DNA of 64,000 bases. It comes from an uncultured Chloroflexus sp. GTDB lineage: Bacteria > Chloroflexota > Chloroflexia > Chloroflexales > Chloroflexaceae. The stretch covers positions 25,767 through 89,766 of the forward strand of contig NZ_CALFBQ010000029.1 in NCBI RefSeq assembly GCF_937951745.1, written 5' to 3'. Below are positions 1-8,245 of this stretch, piece after piece. Position 1 is the first letter of the stretch; the number at the start of each line of letters is the position of its first letter. The position numbers and the translations under genes are program-made. The notes under the pieces are model-generated. The model did no database searches. It had not been told where the DNA came from and saw nothing but the letters and a program-made list of their open reading frames with translations.

Positions 1-987
1 AACCGTGCCTATGATATGGTGTTTAAGGGCACGGTGGATTTCTTCGTGATTAAGGCGGCAAAAGATTTGGGGCTGTTTGATCTGTTGGCTGCCGAACCGC
101 GCACGCTGGCTGATCTGGCAACCTTGACCGAGACAGTGCCGTCGCGGCTAGAGAAGTTCTTGATTACGCTCGAGCAGGTAGGTCTGGCGGCGCGGAAAGA
201 TGATCGCTGGCAGCTCACCCCCTTCGCCGAGCAATTCTTTGCCGATCCCGAACGCCATCGCAATATGACGATGGTGCCGTTCGTGGATTATATTTCCGAT
301 TTAATCGAGAATTACTACCTGCGGCTGGCTGATGTGGTGCGCGGGAAGGTTGATTTTACCAGCATTGTGCCGCATCCGCCGCGCACTCGCGAAGATAGCC
401 TGTTTTACGAGACGTTGCACCGCTCGAATATCCAGCTCTTCGTCGAGTTGTTAGTCAAGCGGGCACGGCTGGCCGATGTGCAGATGCTGATCGATGTCGG
501 CGGCGGCATTGGCGATATTGCGGCGGCCCTCTGTCAAGCCTTCCCCAATCTCAAGGTGAAGTTGATCAACTTGCCCAGCGCGCTCGATCTAGTGCGCGAG
601 AATGTAGCGGCCAAAGGTCTGAGTGACCGGATTACGCCGGTGGCGGTCGATATGTACCGCGAGCCGTATCCTCCCGGTGATGCAGTGCTCTTCTCGCGCA
701 TTCTCTACCCGATGAATGCGCAGTTCTGCTCGATGTTGCTCAAGAAGGCCTACGATGCGTTGCCGAGTGGCGGGAAGGTGCTGATCCTCGATATGGTAAT
801 CAGCGATCCGCAGCATCCAAACTACGATTATCTGACCCACTACCTGTGCGCGATTGGGATGGGCTTTTCGGTGCTTGAGTTCAAGGATCACGCGATCTAC
901 CCTGATCTGCTGCGCCAAATCGGGTTTACCGACGTGACCTTCGATGAGGGGTACGAACACGTTTTGTATCAGGCGGTAAAACCGTAA
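1..987 (+). CDS. bchU: Bacteriochlorophyllide C-20 methyltransferase BchU (5' end outside window)
   Basis: This SAM-dependent O-methyltransferase-fold enzyme is expected to methylate C-20 of bacteriochlorophyllide, the step that separates BChl c from BChl d. The reading frame is open from base 1, and its first residues (NRAYDMVFKG) align with an internal part of the Chlorobaculum BchU N-terminus as I remember it, so the true start lies upstream. A first in-window ATG at 16 is probably not the start. Residues from about 40 form a winged-helix dimerisation part. The SAM-binding motif DVGGGIGD is clear at nt 496-519, and the C-terminus QAVKP matches BchU. The gene is followed after 59 bp by a bacteriochlorophyll synthase, which supports a role in chlorosome pigment synthesis. 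Confidence 0.9.
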   Translation, partial: NRAYDMVFKGTVDFFVIKAAKDLGLFDLLAAEPRTLADLATLTETVPSRLEKFLITLEQVGLAARKDDRWQLTPFAEQFFADPERHRNMTMVPFVDYISDLIENYYLRLADVVRGKVDFTSIVPHPPRTREDSLFYETLHRSNIQLFVELLVKRARLADVQMLIDVGGGIGDIAAALCQAFPNLKVKLINLPSALDLVRENVAAKGLSDRITPVAVDMYREPYPPGDAVLFSRILYPMNAQFCSMLLKKAYDALPSGGKVLILDMVISDPQHPNYDYLTHYLCAIGMGFSVLEFKDHAIYPDLLRQIGFTDVTFDEGYEHVLYQAVKP

Positions 988-1046
988 ACGAAGGTTCAGC
1001 CATGTGTGACCGGTGCAGCTTCTGCCCGGCAATGCGGTAAGCAACT

Positions 1047-1964
1047 ATGATTTCGACTGAACAGCACGTCTCGCTCAGCCGAAAAATCCGGGCCCATATC
1101 GAGCTTGCCGATCCGGTGACGTGGATTTCGCCGGTGCTGGTCTGTTTCTGTGGCGCACTGGCGTCAGGCTACGAGCGAGGTTTTGACTGGACGCGGCCCG
1201 ATCACTGGTGGCTCATACTGTTGGGCGCGTTGATGACCGGCCCGCTCGGTACCGGCTTCAGCCAGAGTATTAACGATTATTTCGATCGTGAACTGGATGC
1301 GATCAACGATCCACAACGCCCGATTCCGGCCGGCATTGTGACGCTGAATGAGGCACGCTGGAATTGGATCGTACTCGGCACAGCAACCATGCTGGTGTCG
1401 CTGGTCTTTGGTCAGCCGTTGATCGTCTTCTTCGCCTTTGTCGGTATCGTGCTGTCGGTAATCTACAGCATGCCGCCGATCAAGCTGAAGAAACATTTCT
1501 GGTTGGGGCCGCCGGCAGTCGGGTTGGGTTACGTTAGTATGAGCTGGATGGCTGGCCATCTGATATTTGCGCCATTGACGTGGCAAAGCGTGGTGGTAGC
1601 GTTGATCAATGGCGGTTTAGCGGCCGGCTTGCTCTTTCTTAACGATATTAAGAGCGTTGAGGGTGATCGCAGGTTGGGCCTGAAATCACTCACGGTTGCG
1701 ATTGGCGTGAAGCGCACGCTAATTGTGGCTTACGCAACGATTAACGGCTTCGAGGCAATGCTGATGATATTGGCGTTGGTGTGGGGGCAATACTGGGTGG
1801 CAGCGTTTATTCTGCTGGCATTGGTAGTGCCGATCTATAATCAGATTAAGCTCTACCGTGAACCAAACCAGCAGAATTACGTGCGTTACCTGCTAGCCTC
1901 CAACCCATTTGTGGCCTTGATCCAGATTGTCTCGGGTTTTCTGGTGGGCGGCTATTTTGGCTGA
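1047..1964 (+). CDS. bchK: Bacteriochlorophyll synthase (UbiA family), probably BchK
   Basis: This 305-residue integral membrane prenyltransferase attaches a polyprenyl alcohol to bacteriochlorophyllide. It belongs to the UbiA superfamily and has several hydrophobic helices. The first Asp-rich motif NDYFDRELDAINDPQRP is near residues 78-94, and a second acidic motif (NDIKSVEGDRRLG) is near residue 200. The chlorophyll synthase branch is indicated by the DAINDPQRPIPAG signature. The choice of BchK (BChl c) over BchG (BChl a) is an inference from the bchU gene just upstream. A strong Shine-Dalgarno for the next gene begins right after the stop, so the four genes from bchU to 2746 probably form one transcript. 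Confidence 0.88.
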   Translation: MISTEQHVSLSRKIRAHIELADPVTWISPVLVCFCGALASGYERGFDWTRPDHWWLILLGALMTGPLGTGFSQSINDYFDRELDAINDPQRPIPAGIVTLNEARWNWIVLGTATMLVSLVFGQPLIVFFAFVGIVLSVIYSMPPIKLKKHFWLGPPAVGLGYVSMSWMAGHLIFAPLTWQSVVVALINGGLAAGLLFLNDIKSVEGDRRLGLKSLTVAIGVKRTLIVAYATINGFEAMLMILALVWGQYWVAAFILLALVVPIYNQIKLYREPNQQNYVRYLLASNPFVALIQIVSGFLVGGYFG

Positions 1965-1983
1965 CCGTTAAGGAGGTGCGAAG

Positions 1984-2271
1984 ATGACGGAGACTGAAGG
2001 TGAGGTCCGAGTGCGCAGCGTCCCGGTGCGGCGCAGTGACAGCTTTGTCGAGTCGGCGATGGAGTTCGGCGGCGGCGTAGTTCGCCTTGGCATGTCGGTC
2101 TTTACGCTGCCCTTCGCGCTGCTGCCGCCAGAGTCGCGCCAGCACATGCGTAATGCGACCAAGGAGCTGATGTACGCCTTCGCCTCGTTGCCGCGTGATT
2201 TCGCCGAAATCGCTGGCAAGAGCATCGAGAAATGGGCGGCTGAGGGCGAAGAAAAGACTGAGGCGAAGTAA
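1984..2271 (+). CDS. Small protein of unknown function, paralog of the next gene
   Basis: This 95-residue protein has a strong ribosome site (AAGGAGGTG) ending 6 nt before the ATG and begins 20 nt after bchK. I do not recognise a family. Residues about 22-50 are hydrophobic and rich in Gly, Leu and Pro (EFGGGVVRLGMSVFTLPFAL). They are followed by an Arg/Lys-rich amphipathic stretch with the pattern LPxxSRxxMRxAxxE and then a conserved PRDFAEIA segment. The same three blocks occur in the neighbouring gene at 2309. A membrane-associated or pigment-related role is possible from position alone, but nothing in the protein proves it. Confidence 0.75.
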   Translation: MTETEGEVRVRSVPVRRSDSFVESAMEFGGGVVRLGMSVFTLPFALLPPESRQHMRNATKELMYAFASLPRDFAEIAGKSIEKWAAEGEEKTEAK

Positions 2272-2308
2272 CGCCGGTTGCTCTCTGTGAGCAGAGGAGG
2301 AGAGACGT

Positions 2309-2746
2309 ATGAGCAATGAGACGACCAACGAGCGTGATGGCTTGTTTGAGCTGGCGGCTAGTTTTGTCGGGGGGGCAACCCGGATTGGCCTGACAGTTGC
2401 TTCGGTGCCGCTGGTGCTGTTGCCGCGCAATTCGCGCCGCCGCGTGCGCCGGGCGATGGCCGAGGTAGCAATGGCGGTGGTGGCATTTCCGAAAGAGCTG
2501 GCCAATATTTCAGAGCGGGTAGTTGATGATATCGTCGCGGCTGAGCCACCGCAGATCTCGTTGCCGAGCCCGAAGCAGGTTGGCGAGCAGGTGCGCTCGT
2601 TTACCGAGCGGCTGTCGCGCGCGGCGGAAGAGCTTGGCACGAGCTTTAGCCGGGCTGCCGGACGGGCTGCCGACGCGGTTGAGCAGGGTGCAGCCAAGGT
2701 TGATGAGTGGGTTGAGACGCCGCCCAAGACGCCGCCGGCGCCGTGA
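2309..2746 (+). CDS. Small protein of unknown function, paralog of the preceding gene
   Basis: This 145-residue protein starts with ATG after the ribosome site GAGGAGGAGA. Its first 75 residues repeat the layout of the 95-residue neighbour: a Gly-rich hydrophobic block (SFVGGATRIGLTVASVPLVL), LPRNSRRRVRRAMAE, then FPKELANIS. A further 70 residues are predicted to be helical and charged (QVGEQVRSFTERLSRAAEEL), with a Pro-rich end (TPPKTPPAP). No catalytic motif is visible. The pair probably arose by duplication. It is the last gene before a long hairpin, which suggests it belongs to the bchU-bchK transcript. Confidence 0.75.
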   Translation: MSNETTNERDGLFELAASFVGGATRIGLTVASVPLVLLPRNSRRRVRRAMAEVAMAVVAFPKELANISERVVDDIVAAEPPQISLPSPKQVGEQVRSFTERLSRAAEELGTSFSRAAGRAADAVEQGAAKVDEWVETPPKTPPAP

Positions 2747-2768
2747 TCGCTCGGTGGAGTTGTGGCTG

Positions 2769-2813
2769 ACGCAGAGGGGTGGGATGCGGCGAGACGCACC
2801 CATTCCTCTGCGT
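2769..2813 (+). terminator. Long hairpin after the bchU-bchK group
   Basis: The arms 2769-2788 (ACGCAGAGGGGTGGGATGCG) and 2795-2813 (CGCACCCATTCCTCTGCGT) pair over almost their full length with a 6-nt loop. No long T run follows, so it may be a processing or stabilising stem rather than a classical intrinsic terminator. Confidence 0.6.
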
Positions 2814-2951
2814 CTGTCTCTCGCTGCCAAAGGTGTGTGATCTGCGCCTGTTGTGCGGTTGACCGGCAACCGAGCCGTGGTATTCTGTAAAGAGGGGATG
2901 TAGCGTGATCTACACCCGCCTGTCGTGACCAGTCCACGGAGCTTTGTGACC

Positions 2952-4121
2952 ATGCAGATCGTTATTCTCGGCGCCGGCTATGCCGGTTTGCGCACAGCGC
3001 TTGATCTGGCCCGTTTCCGCCGTGAACAAGGGCTTGATATTACCATCCGCTTAGTTGATCAACATCCGTATCACCAGTTAATCCAGTTGTTGCATTTGAC
3101 CGCAACCGCCGGGATTGCCGATCAGAAGTCGATCTATCAACTCGATCATTTGTTGCAAGGCCGTGATATCGAGCGGGTGGAAGGGCGCGTGACGGCAATC
3201 CATCCGCTTGAGCGCACGGTGACGTTGGCCGACGGCCGGAGCTTGCCATACGATCGGCTGGTGTTGGCACTAGGCAGTGAGACCTCTTTCAATGTGCCCG
3301 GCGCCCGTGAGTATGCGCTGCCACTTCATACCTTCGCCCACGCCGTCGCGTTGCGTAAACACATCATCGCTCAATTTACTAAAGCGGCGTCGTTAACTGA
3401 TCCGACCGAGTTGCGGATCACGATGACAACAGCGATCGTTGGCGGTGGCTATACCGGTTGTGAGTTGGCCGGCGAGTTGGCGGCATGGGCCGATGATCTG
3501 TGCCAGCAAACCGGTGCGCCCCGTAAGGAAGTGCGCATTGCCCTGATTGAACGCGAAGATCATGTGCTGCCGCACCTCGGCAAGTGGGCAAGTCAGGAGG
3601 CTGTGCGCCGCTTGGAACGCCTCGGTGTGAATGTGTTTCTTAAAACGCCGGTAACGCAGGTCGAGCCGCAATGCTTGCGCTTTGCCGATGGCCGGATCTT
3701 ACGCGCCGGAACGATTGTCTGGGGGGCTGGCGTGCGCGCGCCAGCCCTCTTGGCCGAGGCCGGCTTCCCAACCGATCGGATCGGGCGGGTGCTGGTTGAC
3801 CGCTACTTGCGGGTCAATGGGCAAGCTGTCGTGTTTGCCATTGGCGATTGCGCCGCTGTGTCTGATGGTCGGGGAGGTGTCTTGCCGCCCGCCGCATCAT
3901 ACGCCATTCGGCAGGGTGCCCATTTGGCCGCAGAACTGGCGGCTGAAGCGCGGGGAGAAGCGCCAAGGCCCTACGAGCCGGTCGAGCTCGGCGAAGTTGT
4001 TTCATTAGGGCCAAATGATGCTATCGGGAGCGCATTAGGTGTGCCGGTGATGGGGTATCCGGCGCTCATGCTGAAACGGGGAATTGAAGAGTATTACCGC
4101 GCTACCATTGAAAGCGCCTGA
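2952..4121 (+). CDS. NDH-2-like FAD-dependent pyridine nucleotide oxidoreductase
   Basis: This 389-residue flavoprotein has the two-dinucleotide-binding-domain fold. The FAD-binding Rossmann motif VILGAGYAGLRTA is at residues 3-15, a second GxGxxG (VGGGYTGCELAGELA) for NAD(P)H is near residue 162, and the FAD-contacting segment VFAIGDCAAV is near residue 297. Such proteins commonly pass electrons from NADH to a quinone at the membrane face. The protein is slightly short for NDH-2 and I see no clear C-terminal membrane helix, so a related oxidoreductase is possible. The ATG at 2952 is preferred over an in-frame GTG at 2925 because GGAG lies 10 nt upstream and the Rossmann fold starts at once. 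Confidence 0.82.
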   Translation: MQIVILGAGYAGLRTALDLARFRREQGLDITIRLVDQHPYHQLIQLLHLTATAGIADQKSIYQLDHLLQGRDIERVEGRVTAIHPLERTVTLADGRSLPYDRLVLALGSETSFNVPGAREYALPLHTFAHAVALRKHIIAQFTKAASLTDPTELRITMTTAIVGGGYTGCELAGELAAWADDLCQQTGAPRKEVRIALIEREDHVLPHLGKWASQEAVRRLERLGVNVFLKTPVTQVEPQCLRFADGRILRAGTIVWGAGVRAPALLAEAGFPTDRIGRVLVDRYLRVNGQAVVFAIGDCAAVSDGRGGVLPPAASYAIRQGAHLAAELAAEARGEAPRPYEPVELGEVVSLGPNDAIGSALGVPVMGYPALMLKRGIEEYYRATIESA

Positions 4122-4132
4122 GCGATAGGAGC

Positions 4133-4597
4133 ATGATTATGATCGTGCAGGAACAGTTTGTTTCAATTAAAGCGCCACCTGCCACCGTCGAGCGTTACTT
4201 GACCGATCCCGAATTGATGGCCCAGTGGCGCTCGCCGTTGGTGGTGCTCGATCCGATTGAGGGTGACTTGATGGCGTTGGGCAGCAAGCATAAACTGCGC
4301 CTCAAGTCGCTGGCGCTAGCCGGTGCGACCTACACTGTCACCGAACGCGATAGCGGCCATATCTTGCTGACGATCGATGGTCTGTGGTGCGGCAAAGAAC
4401 TCTGGCGTTGGTTTGCTGATGGCGATCGCACGGTTGTGCAGAATCGGGTGGAGTACGAAGTGCCCGATCCTAGTCTGCGGGTGTTCGTCGTAGGCATCGG
4501 CCAGATCTTTGCCTCGCTCGATATGCGTATCCAGCTTGACCGCTTGCGCATGATTATCGAAGGCAGTGGCAAACCGGCAGCGGCCCAGTCGCGCTAG
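4133..4597 (+). CDS. SRPBCC-fold ligand-binding protein
   Basis: This 154-residue protein resembles the START/Bet v1-like (SRPBCC, polyketide cyclase/CoxG-like) superfamily. It starts VQEQFVSIKAPPATVERYLTDPELMAQWRSP, the usual first strand, helix pair and 'W' turn, and ends in the long C-terminal helix LDMRIQLDRLRMIIEG. Members bind hydrophobic ligands or help insert cofactors, and no catalytic residue is expected. It starts 11 nt after the oxidoreductase stop, so the two are probably cotranscribed. An in-frame ATG at 4139 is an alternative start. The specific ligand cannot be told from sequence. Confidence 0.75.
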   Translation: MIMIVQEQFVSIKAPPATVERYLTDPELMAQWRSPLVVLDPIEGDLMALGSKHKLRLKSLALAGATYTVTERDSGHILLTIDGLWCGKELWRWFADGDRTVVQNRVEYEVPDPSLRVFVVGIGQIFASLDMRIQLDRLRMIIEGSGKPAAAQSR

Positions 4598-4666
4598 TGG
4601 CGGCGCGATCGCCTGTTAGTGATGGCGCGAGGTGGGAAGATTGGCAGAGTGGGTGCTCTGCATCGT

Positions 4667-4691
4667 AAGGGCGGGTTTCACACCCGCCCTT
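4667..4691 (+). terminator. GC-rich hairpin, probable terminator
   Basis: A perfect 9-bp stem AAGGGCGGG / CCCGCCCTT with a 7-nt loop (TTTCACA), followed by ATCATTTTG. It lies 70 nt after the SRPBCC gene. The stem belongs to a style of GGGC-rich intergenic palindrome seen several times in this window. Confidence 0.65.
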
Positions 4692-4831
4692 ATCATTTTG
4701 TGATTGATATTTGCATAAAAGCACAGATATTGCACAAAAACTGCATCGTTTCATCTACTACAATGCAATCCAACCCTGTGCTAGCATACAGCTATCAGGA
4801 TAGCAGGTTCGTCAGTGATGAGAGGTTGCGT

Positions 4832-5116
4832 ATGGCGCGACAGCAACGGTTTAGCCCGCGCGATGAGGTCTATCTTGCCAGCACCAGCTTTGAAGTGTAT
4901 ATGGTGGCCGGCGGGGTGTTCATCGGCCTATTTGGGCTGCTCTTTGCGATTAGCATTAAAATTAGCCTTGCTTGGTTGATGTGGCCAGCGTTGTTTGTCT
5001 CGATTTTAGCGGGCTACATCACCCTTAATCGGCTTGAGAAGCGTGAACGCCGGCGCAAGTTAGCCGAGCTTGAGGCCGAGTACGCGGCAAAAGAACGGCG
5101 TGTGAACGGCGATTAA
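4832..5116 (+). CDS. Small membrane protein of unknown function
   Basis: This 94-residue protein has two adjacent hydrophobic helices (about residues 22-43 and 47-65, VYMVAGGVFIGLFGLLFAI and LAWLMWPALFVSILAGYI). They are followed by a highly charged coiled-coil-like tail (RLEKRERRRKLAELEAEYAAKERR). The open frame extends further upstream to 4619, but that part contains the hairpin at 4667-4691 and reads as non-coding, so I take the ATG at 4832. I do not recognise a family. A cytoplasmic tail on a membrane hairpin would fit an assembly or scaffold role, but this is a guess. Confidence 0.6.
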   Translation: MARQQRFSPRDEVYLASTSFEVYMVAGGVFIGLFGLLFAISIKISLAWLMWPALFVSILAGYITLNRLEKRERRRKLAELEAEYAAKERRVNGD

Positions 5117-5201
5117 GCAGCATTTGTAGGCATCTTGTCATCTTGAGCGCAGCATGGTTGTGCTATCTTCCAACTAACTGTGTTGTGCCAAGAGGATTAA
5201 G

Positions 5202-6161
5202 ATGCAGACACTTCGCCAGCTTCGCCGCACTCGCGATTTGACCTTTGTTGATTTGGCGCTTCTAACCGGGATCCCGGCACGGGTTATTGCCGAAGCCGAA
5301 TATGGGATGCGTCGCCTCAGCCGCGGTGAGGTTGAGGCGATTGCATTGGTGTTGGGCTTGTCACCCGCAGCTTTACTGCCGTCGCTACCGCGACCATCGC
5401 CACCAGCAAACGTCTGGCCGCTCGCATTAACGGCTGGGTTAGCTGCGACGCTGGCGGTGACACCGCTGGCGACAGACGTCGCTCCCACGTTCCAACGTCA
5501 ATTGCAGGCTTCTCTGCTCAATCAGGTCGGCGCTCGTCTCATCGAAGCCATCCCTACAGCGGCCTTGCCGGCAGCAGCGCCAACGCAACTGGCAGTGAGT
5601 CGTGCGCGTCCCGTCGCGTTGGCGACCCCTACGCCCGATGCGCTGGCACCCTTCATCGCTCCCGCGCCGCCACTTGTGCTAACCCCTCCAGCGGTTCCCC
5701 AATTTTACCTCGATGAAGCTGGTCCCCACGGTTGCCCAGTGCAGCCTTCATCAGGCCAAGTTGTCATCACCCAAGGGTATGGCGTTGGCACCCACGCGCC
5801 GGCCCATATTTGGGGTGCGATCGATTTGGCAGTTGACGGCGACGGCGATGGGTTGGCCGAGCCGGGGCCGAGCTGGTATGCGCCGGTTGTTGCTACCCAC
5901 GATGGGGTGGTGAGGGTGACCCTGAATAGCTATCCTGCTGGTCACCACGTCTGGGTATTGGCAGCGGACGGAGTTTGGCGCACCGGCTACTCGCACTTGG
6001 CGATTGTGACGGTGATTGATGGGCAGCAGGTGCGGGCCGGCGAAGTGATCGGCTTAATGGGCAGTACCGGTTTTGCTAGTGGCCCGCACCTTGATTATCA
6101 AGTCTGGCGCGGCGATGTCAATATTGATCCGACGACATTGGTGGGGTGTGGGGGGAGATAA
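5202..6161 (+). CDS. HTH-domain membrane protein with C-terminal M23-like peptidase domain
   Basis: This 319-residue protein has three parts. Residues 1-60 look like an XRE-type helix-turn-helix (LRQLRRTRDLTFVDLALLTGIPARVIAEAE). A hydrophobic segment follows at about 70-92, then a Pro/Ala-rich linker. Residues 175-319 form a LytM/M23-like domain. Candidate metal or catalytic residues are H202 and D208 (HIWGAID), H265 (YSHLA) and H296 in GPHLDYQVW. The family normally has HxH in that last motif, but here the second position is D298. The protein may therefore be a weak or non-catalytic peptidoglycan binder, or may use Asp as a ligand. The layout recalls RodZ-like proteins with an outside peptidase domain. 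Confidence 0.75.
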   Translation: MQTLRQLRRTRDLTFVDLALLTGIPARVIAEAEYGMRRLSRGEVEAIALVLGLSPAALLPSLPRPSPPANVWPLALTAGLAATLAVTPLATDVAPTFQRQLQASLLNQVGARLIEAIPTAALPAAAPTQLAVSRARPVALATPTPDALAPFIAPAPPLVLTPPAVPQFYLDEAGPHGCPVQPSSGQVVITQGYGVGTHAPAHIWGAIDLAVDGDGDGLAEPGPSWYAPVVATHDGVVRVTLNSYPAGHHVWVLAADGVWRTGYSHLAIVTVIDGQQVRAGEVIGLMGSTGFASGPHLDYQVWRGDVNIDPTTLVGCGGR

Positions 6162-6345
6162 TAGCCGCAAAAAGATGCAAACAGCACGAACATCGTTGGA
6201 TGAACCAGTACCACTACACCACCATCTGGCTGCTGCTAGCGTTCGGTTTCAATGGGTGTTGCCATCAAAACAGTTACAGGCAAGCACCTTGTTCTGTGTT
6301 AAGCCGCAATCATTTGTGTTTTCTGTGTCTTTTCGCGGCTATTCT

Positions 6346-7101
6346 TCACGCCCGCAACGAACGCTGGAAGAGCGACAGGGCGAAGGCCATGCTCGCAGCA
6401 GCAAAAACGGCCAGCACCAGACCGCTGGCCCACAGCGGCAGGGTGGCTTCCACCCCGAACGCCAAAGCGCGCACAGCGTCGATCAGATACGTTGCTGGAT
6501 TGATGAGCACAATTACTTGCATCCATCCCGGCAACACTGATAGCGGGTAGAGTGCATTCGAGGCAAACAACAGCGGCAGGTTAAAGAGAAAAATCATGCC
6601 GTGATAGCCGGCGATACTGCGCGAAATAGCCGCTACACCGAGTGCCAGCCCGCTGAAGCCGATGGCAAAGATCGCGAGCAAAACGAGCGCACCTAACCAG
6701 CCAACTGGGTTGATCGCCAAGCGCGCCCCCATAAGCAACCCAATGATTAACATTAGCGTCGCTTGAAAGAGCGCCTTGGTTGCGGTACTCGCCGCACTAC
6801 CCAACAAAATGCTCAAGCGTGGGATCGGTGCGGCCAGATACTCTTTCACAATCCCGCGCAGCCGCTCATCCAACAATACCATGCCGCCGCCAACTGCGCC
6901 GCCCAATGCGCTGAGGGCAATGATGCCCGGCAGAATAAATGACATATAATCACTACCGCCAACATCGCTAATCATCCCGCGCATGCCGACCCCGAAGAGC
7001 ACCACCCACAAGACAGATTGCAGCGCCAACCCAACCAGCTCTTCGGTCTGCTGAACGAATTTGCGCATGTGCCGCGTCCAGATCACATACGTGGCGTACA
7101 T
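6346..7101 (-). CDS. ABC-2 type transporter permease
   Basis: This 251-residue permease has six hydrophobic segments and the ABC-2 layout. An N-terminal cytoplasmic helix (MYATYVIWTRHMRKFVQQTEELV) is followed by membrane helices, including IALSALGGAVGGGMVLLDERLRGIVKEYLAAPI, whose charged loop is the typical coupling region. It works with the ATPase encoded 28 nt upstream in the same direction. The closest known layout is the DrrAB-type exporter, which moves drugs or lipids outward; the actual substrate is unknown. The ATG at 7101 is chosen because GAGGAG lies 8 nt upstream. A longer in-frame reading to 7233 would overlap the ATPase gene. Confidence 0.85.
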   Translation of the reverse strand: MYATYVIWTRHMRKFVQQTEELVGLALQSVLWVVLFGVGMRGMISDVGGSDYMSFILPGIIALSALGGAVGGGMVLLDERLRGIVKEYLAAPIPRLSILLGSAASTATKALFQATLMLIIGLLMGARLAINPVGWLGALVLLAIFAIGFSGLALGVAAISRSIAGYHGMIFLFNLPLLFASNALYPLSVLPGWMQVIVLINPATYLIDAVRALAFGVEATLPLWASGLVLAVFAAASMAFALSLFQRSLRA

Positions 7102-7129
7102 CGAGTGCTCCTCTCGCAGTATGAAAGCG

Positions 7130-8077
7130 TTAATCACGCAGTGCAGTGCCGGTATAGTGCAAGAACACATCGCCGAGCGATGGGCGGGCAAGAGTGACAT
7201 CTTCGATGGCGAAGCCGTTGTTGCTGATCGCATTCAGCACCGCCGGCAAACGACGACTACCGTTGTCGGTATAAATCAGGGCCAAGCCATCGGCTGGGTC
7301 AGTCTCGACCCGGTTCACGCCATCAATTGCAGTGGCAACCGTGGCCAGATGCTGAAAATCACCATTCCCGCGCACTCGGATGACATCAGAACCGAGCGAA
7401 GCGATCAGATCACCCGGCTTGCCTTCGACAATGAGGCGACCGTGGTCGATGATGCCTACGAGGTCGGCCAAAGCCTCGGCTTCATCCATCGCGTGGGTCG
7501 TAAGCAAGATGCTCATTCCACGGCGGCGGTTCAGATCGCGCACATAGCTCCAGATATTAACCCGATTTTGCGGATCGAGGCCCTGCGTTGGTTCGTCAAG
7601 CACCAACACCTGCGGATCAGTCATTAGACCACGGGCCAATTCAAGCCGCCGTTTCATCCCGCCAGAATAGCTCTTGACCGGCCGATCGATGGCATCGGTC
7701 AATTGCACCAACTCAACCAATTCAGCAATCCGTTGCCGACGCACAGCGGCTGGCAGGCGATAGAGGCGACCGTGAAAATCGAGCGTCTCACGCCCAGTCA
7801 GCAGCGGATCGAGCACCATCTCTTGAAAAGTTACCCCGATCCGGCAGCGAACTTCGGCTGCATCGCGCACGACATCATAACCGAGAATGCGCGCGCTGCC
7901 GGAAGTCGGTGGGAGTAAGGTGGTGAGAACACTGAGCAGGGTCGTTTTGCCCGCCCCGTTTGGGCCGAGCAAAGCGTAGATCCGCCCGGCCGGTGCTTGG
8001 AGATTGACGCGATCGAGCGCCGTTACCGTGCCGTACCGTTTGACCAGCGTCTGTGTTTCAACAGCGTGTTCGTTCAT
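7130..8077 (-). CDS. ABC transporter ATP-binding protein, DrrA-like
   Basis: This 315-residue nucleotide-binding subunit has Walker A GPNGAGKTT near residue 39, signature YSGGMKRRLELARG near residue 137, Walker B VLVLDEPTQGLD and the switch His (LLTTHAMDEAEAL). A C-terminal extension of about 90 residues is typical of the daunorubicin-resistance (DrrA/NatA-like) group. It pairs with the permease immediately downstream. The ATG at 8077 places the first beta-strand (VETQTLVKRYG) at the right distance. An in-frame extension to 8164 is possible but has no family match. Confidence 0.9.
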   Translation of the reverse strand: MNEHAVETQTLVKRYGTVTALDRVNLQAPAGRIYALLGPNGAGKTTLLSVLTTLLPPTSGSARILGYDVVRDAAEVRCRIGVTFQEMVLDPLLTGRETLDFHGRLYRLPAAVRRQRIAELVELVQLTDAIDRPVKSYSGGMKRRLELARGLMTDPQVLVLDEPTQGLDPQNRVNIWSYVRDLNRRRGMSILLTTHAMDEAEALADLVGIIDHGRLIVEGKPGDLIASLGSDVIRVRGNGDFQHLATVATAIDGVNRVETDPADGLALIYTDNGSRRLPAVLNAISNNGFAIEDVTLARPSLGDVFLHYTGTALRD

Positions 8078-8245
8078 CACCGTGCCTTGGTCATCAGGCT
8101 CCAACTCTTTCAGAGCATAACGCGCCTGTGCAGTGATGTCAAGCCCATCTGTGAGAACCGTCACAGGGATTGACTTTCACTGATGATAGTGCTATGATCG
8201 CACGGCAAGCGTCAATGACGATGCGCAGGTTGATTGTAATCGACC

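Noticed and set aside
2523..2840. Arg-rich 105-codon open frame
   Set aside because: It is the out-of-frame shadow of the small protein gene at 2309 and has low-complexity composition.
8165..8245. c-di-AMP (ydaO) riboswitch before the KimA-like gene
   Set aside because: The gap is only about 80 bp and shows none of the conserved ydaO helices.
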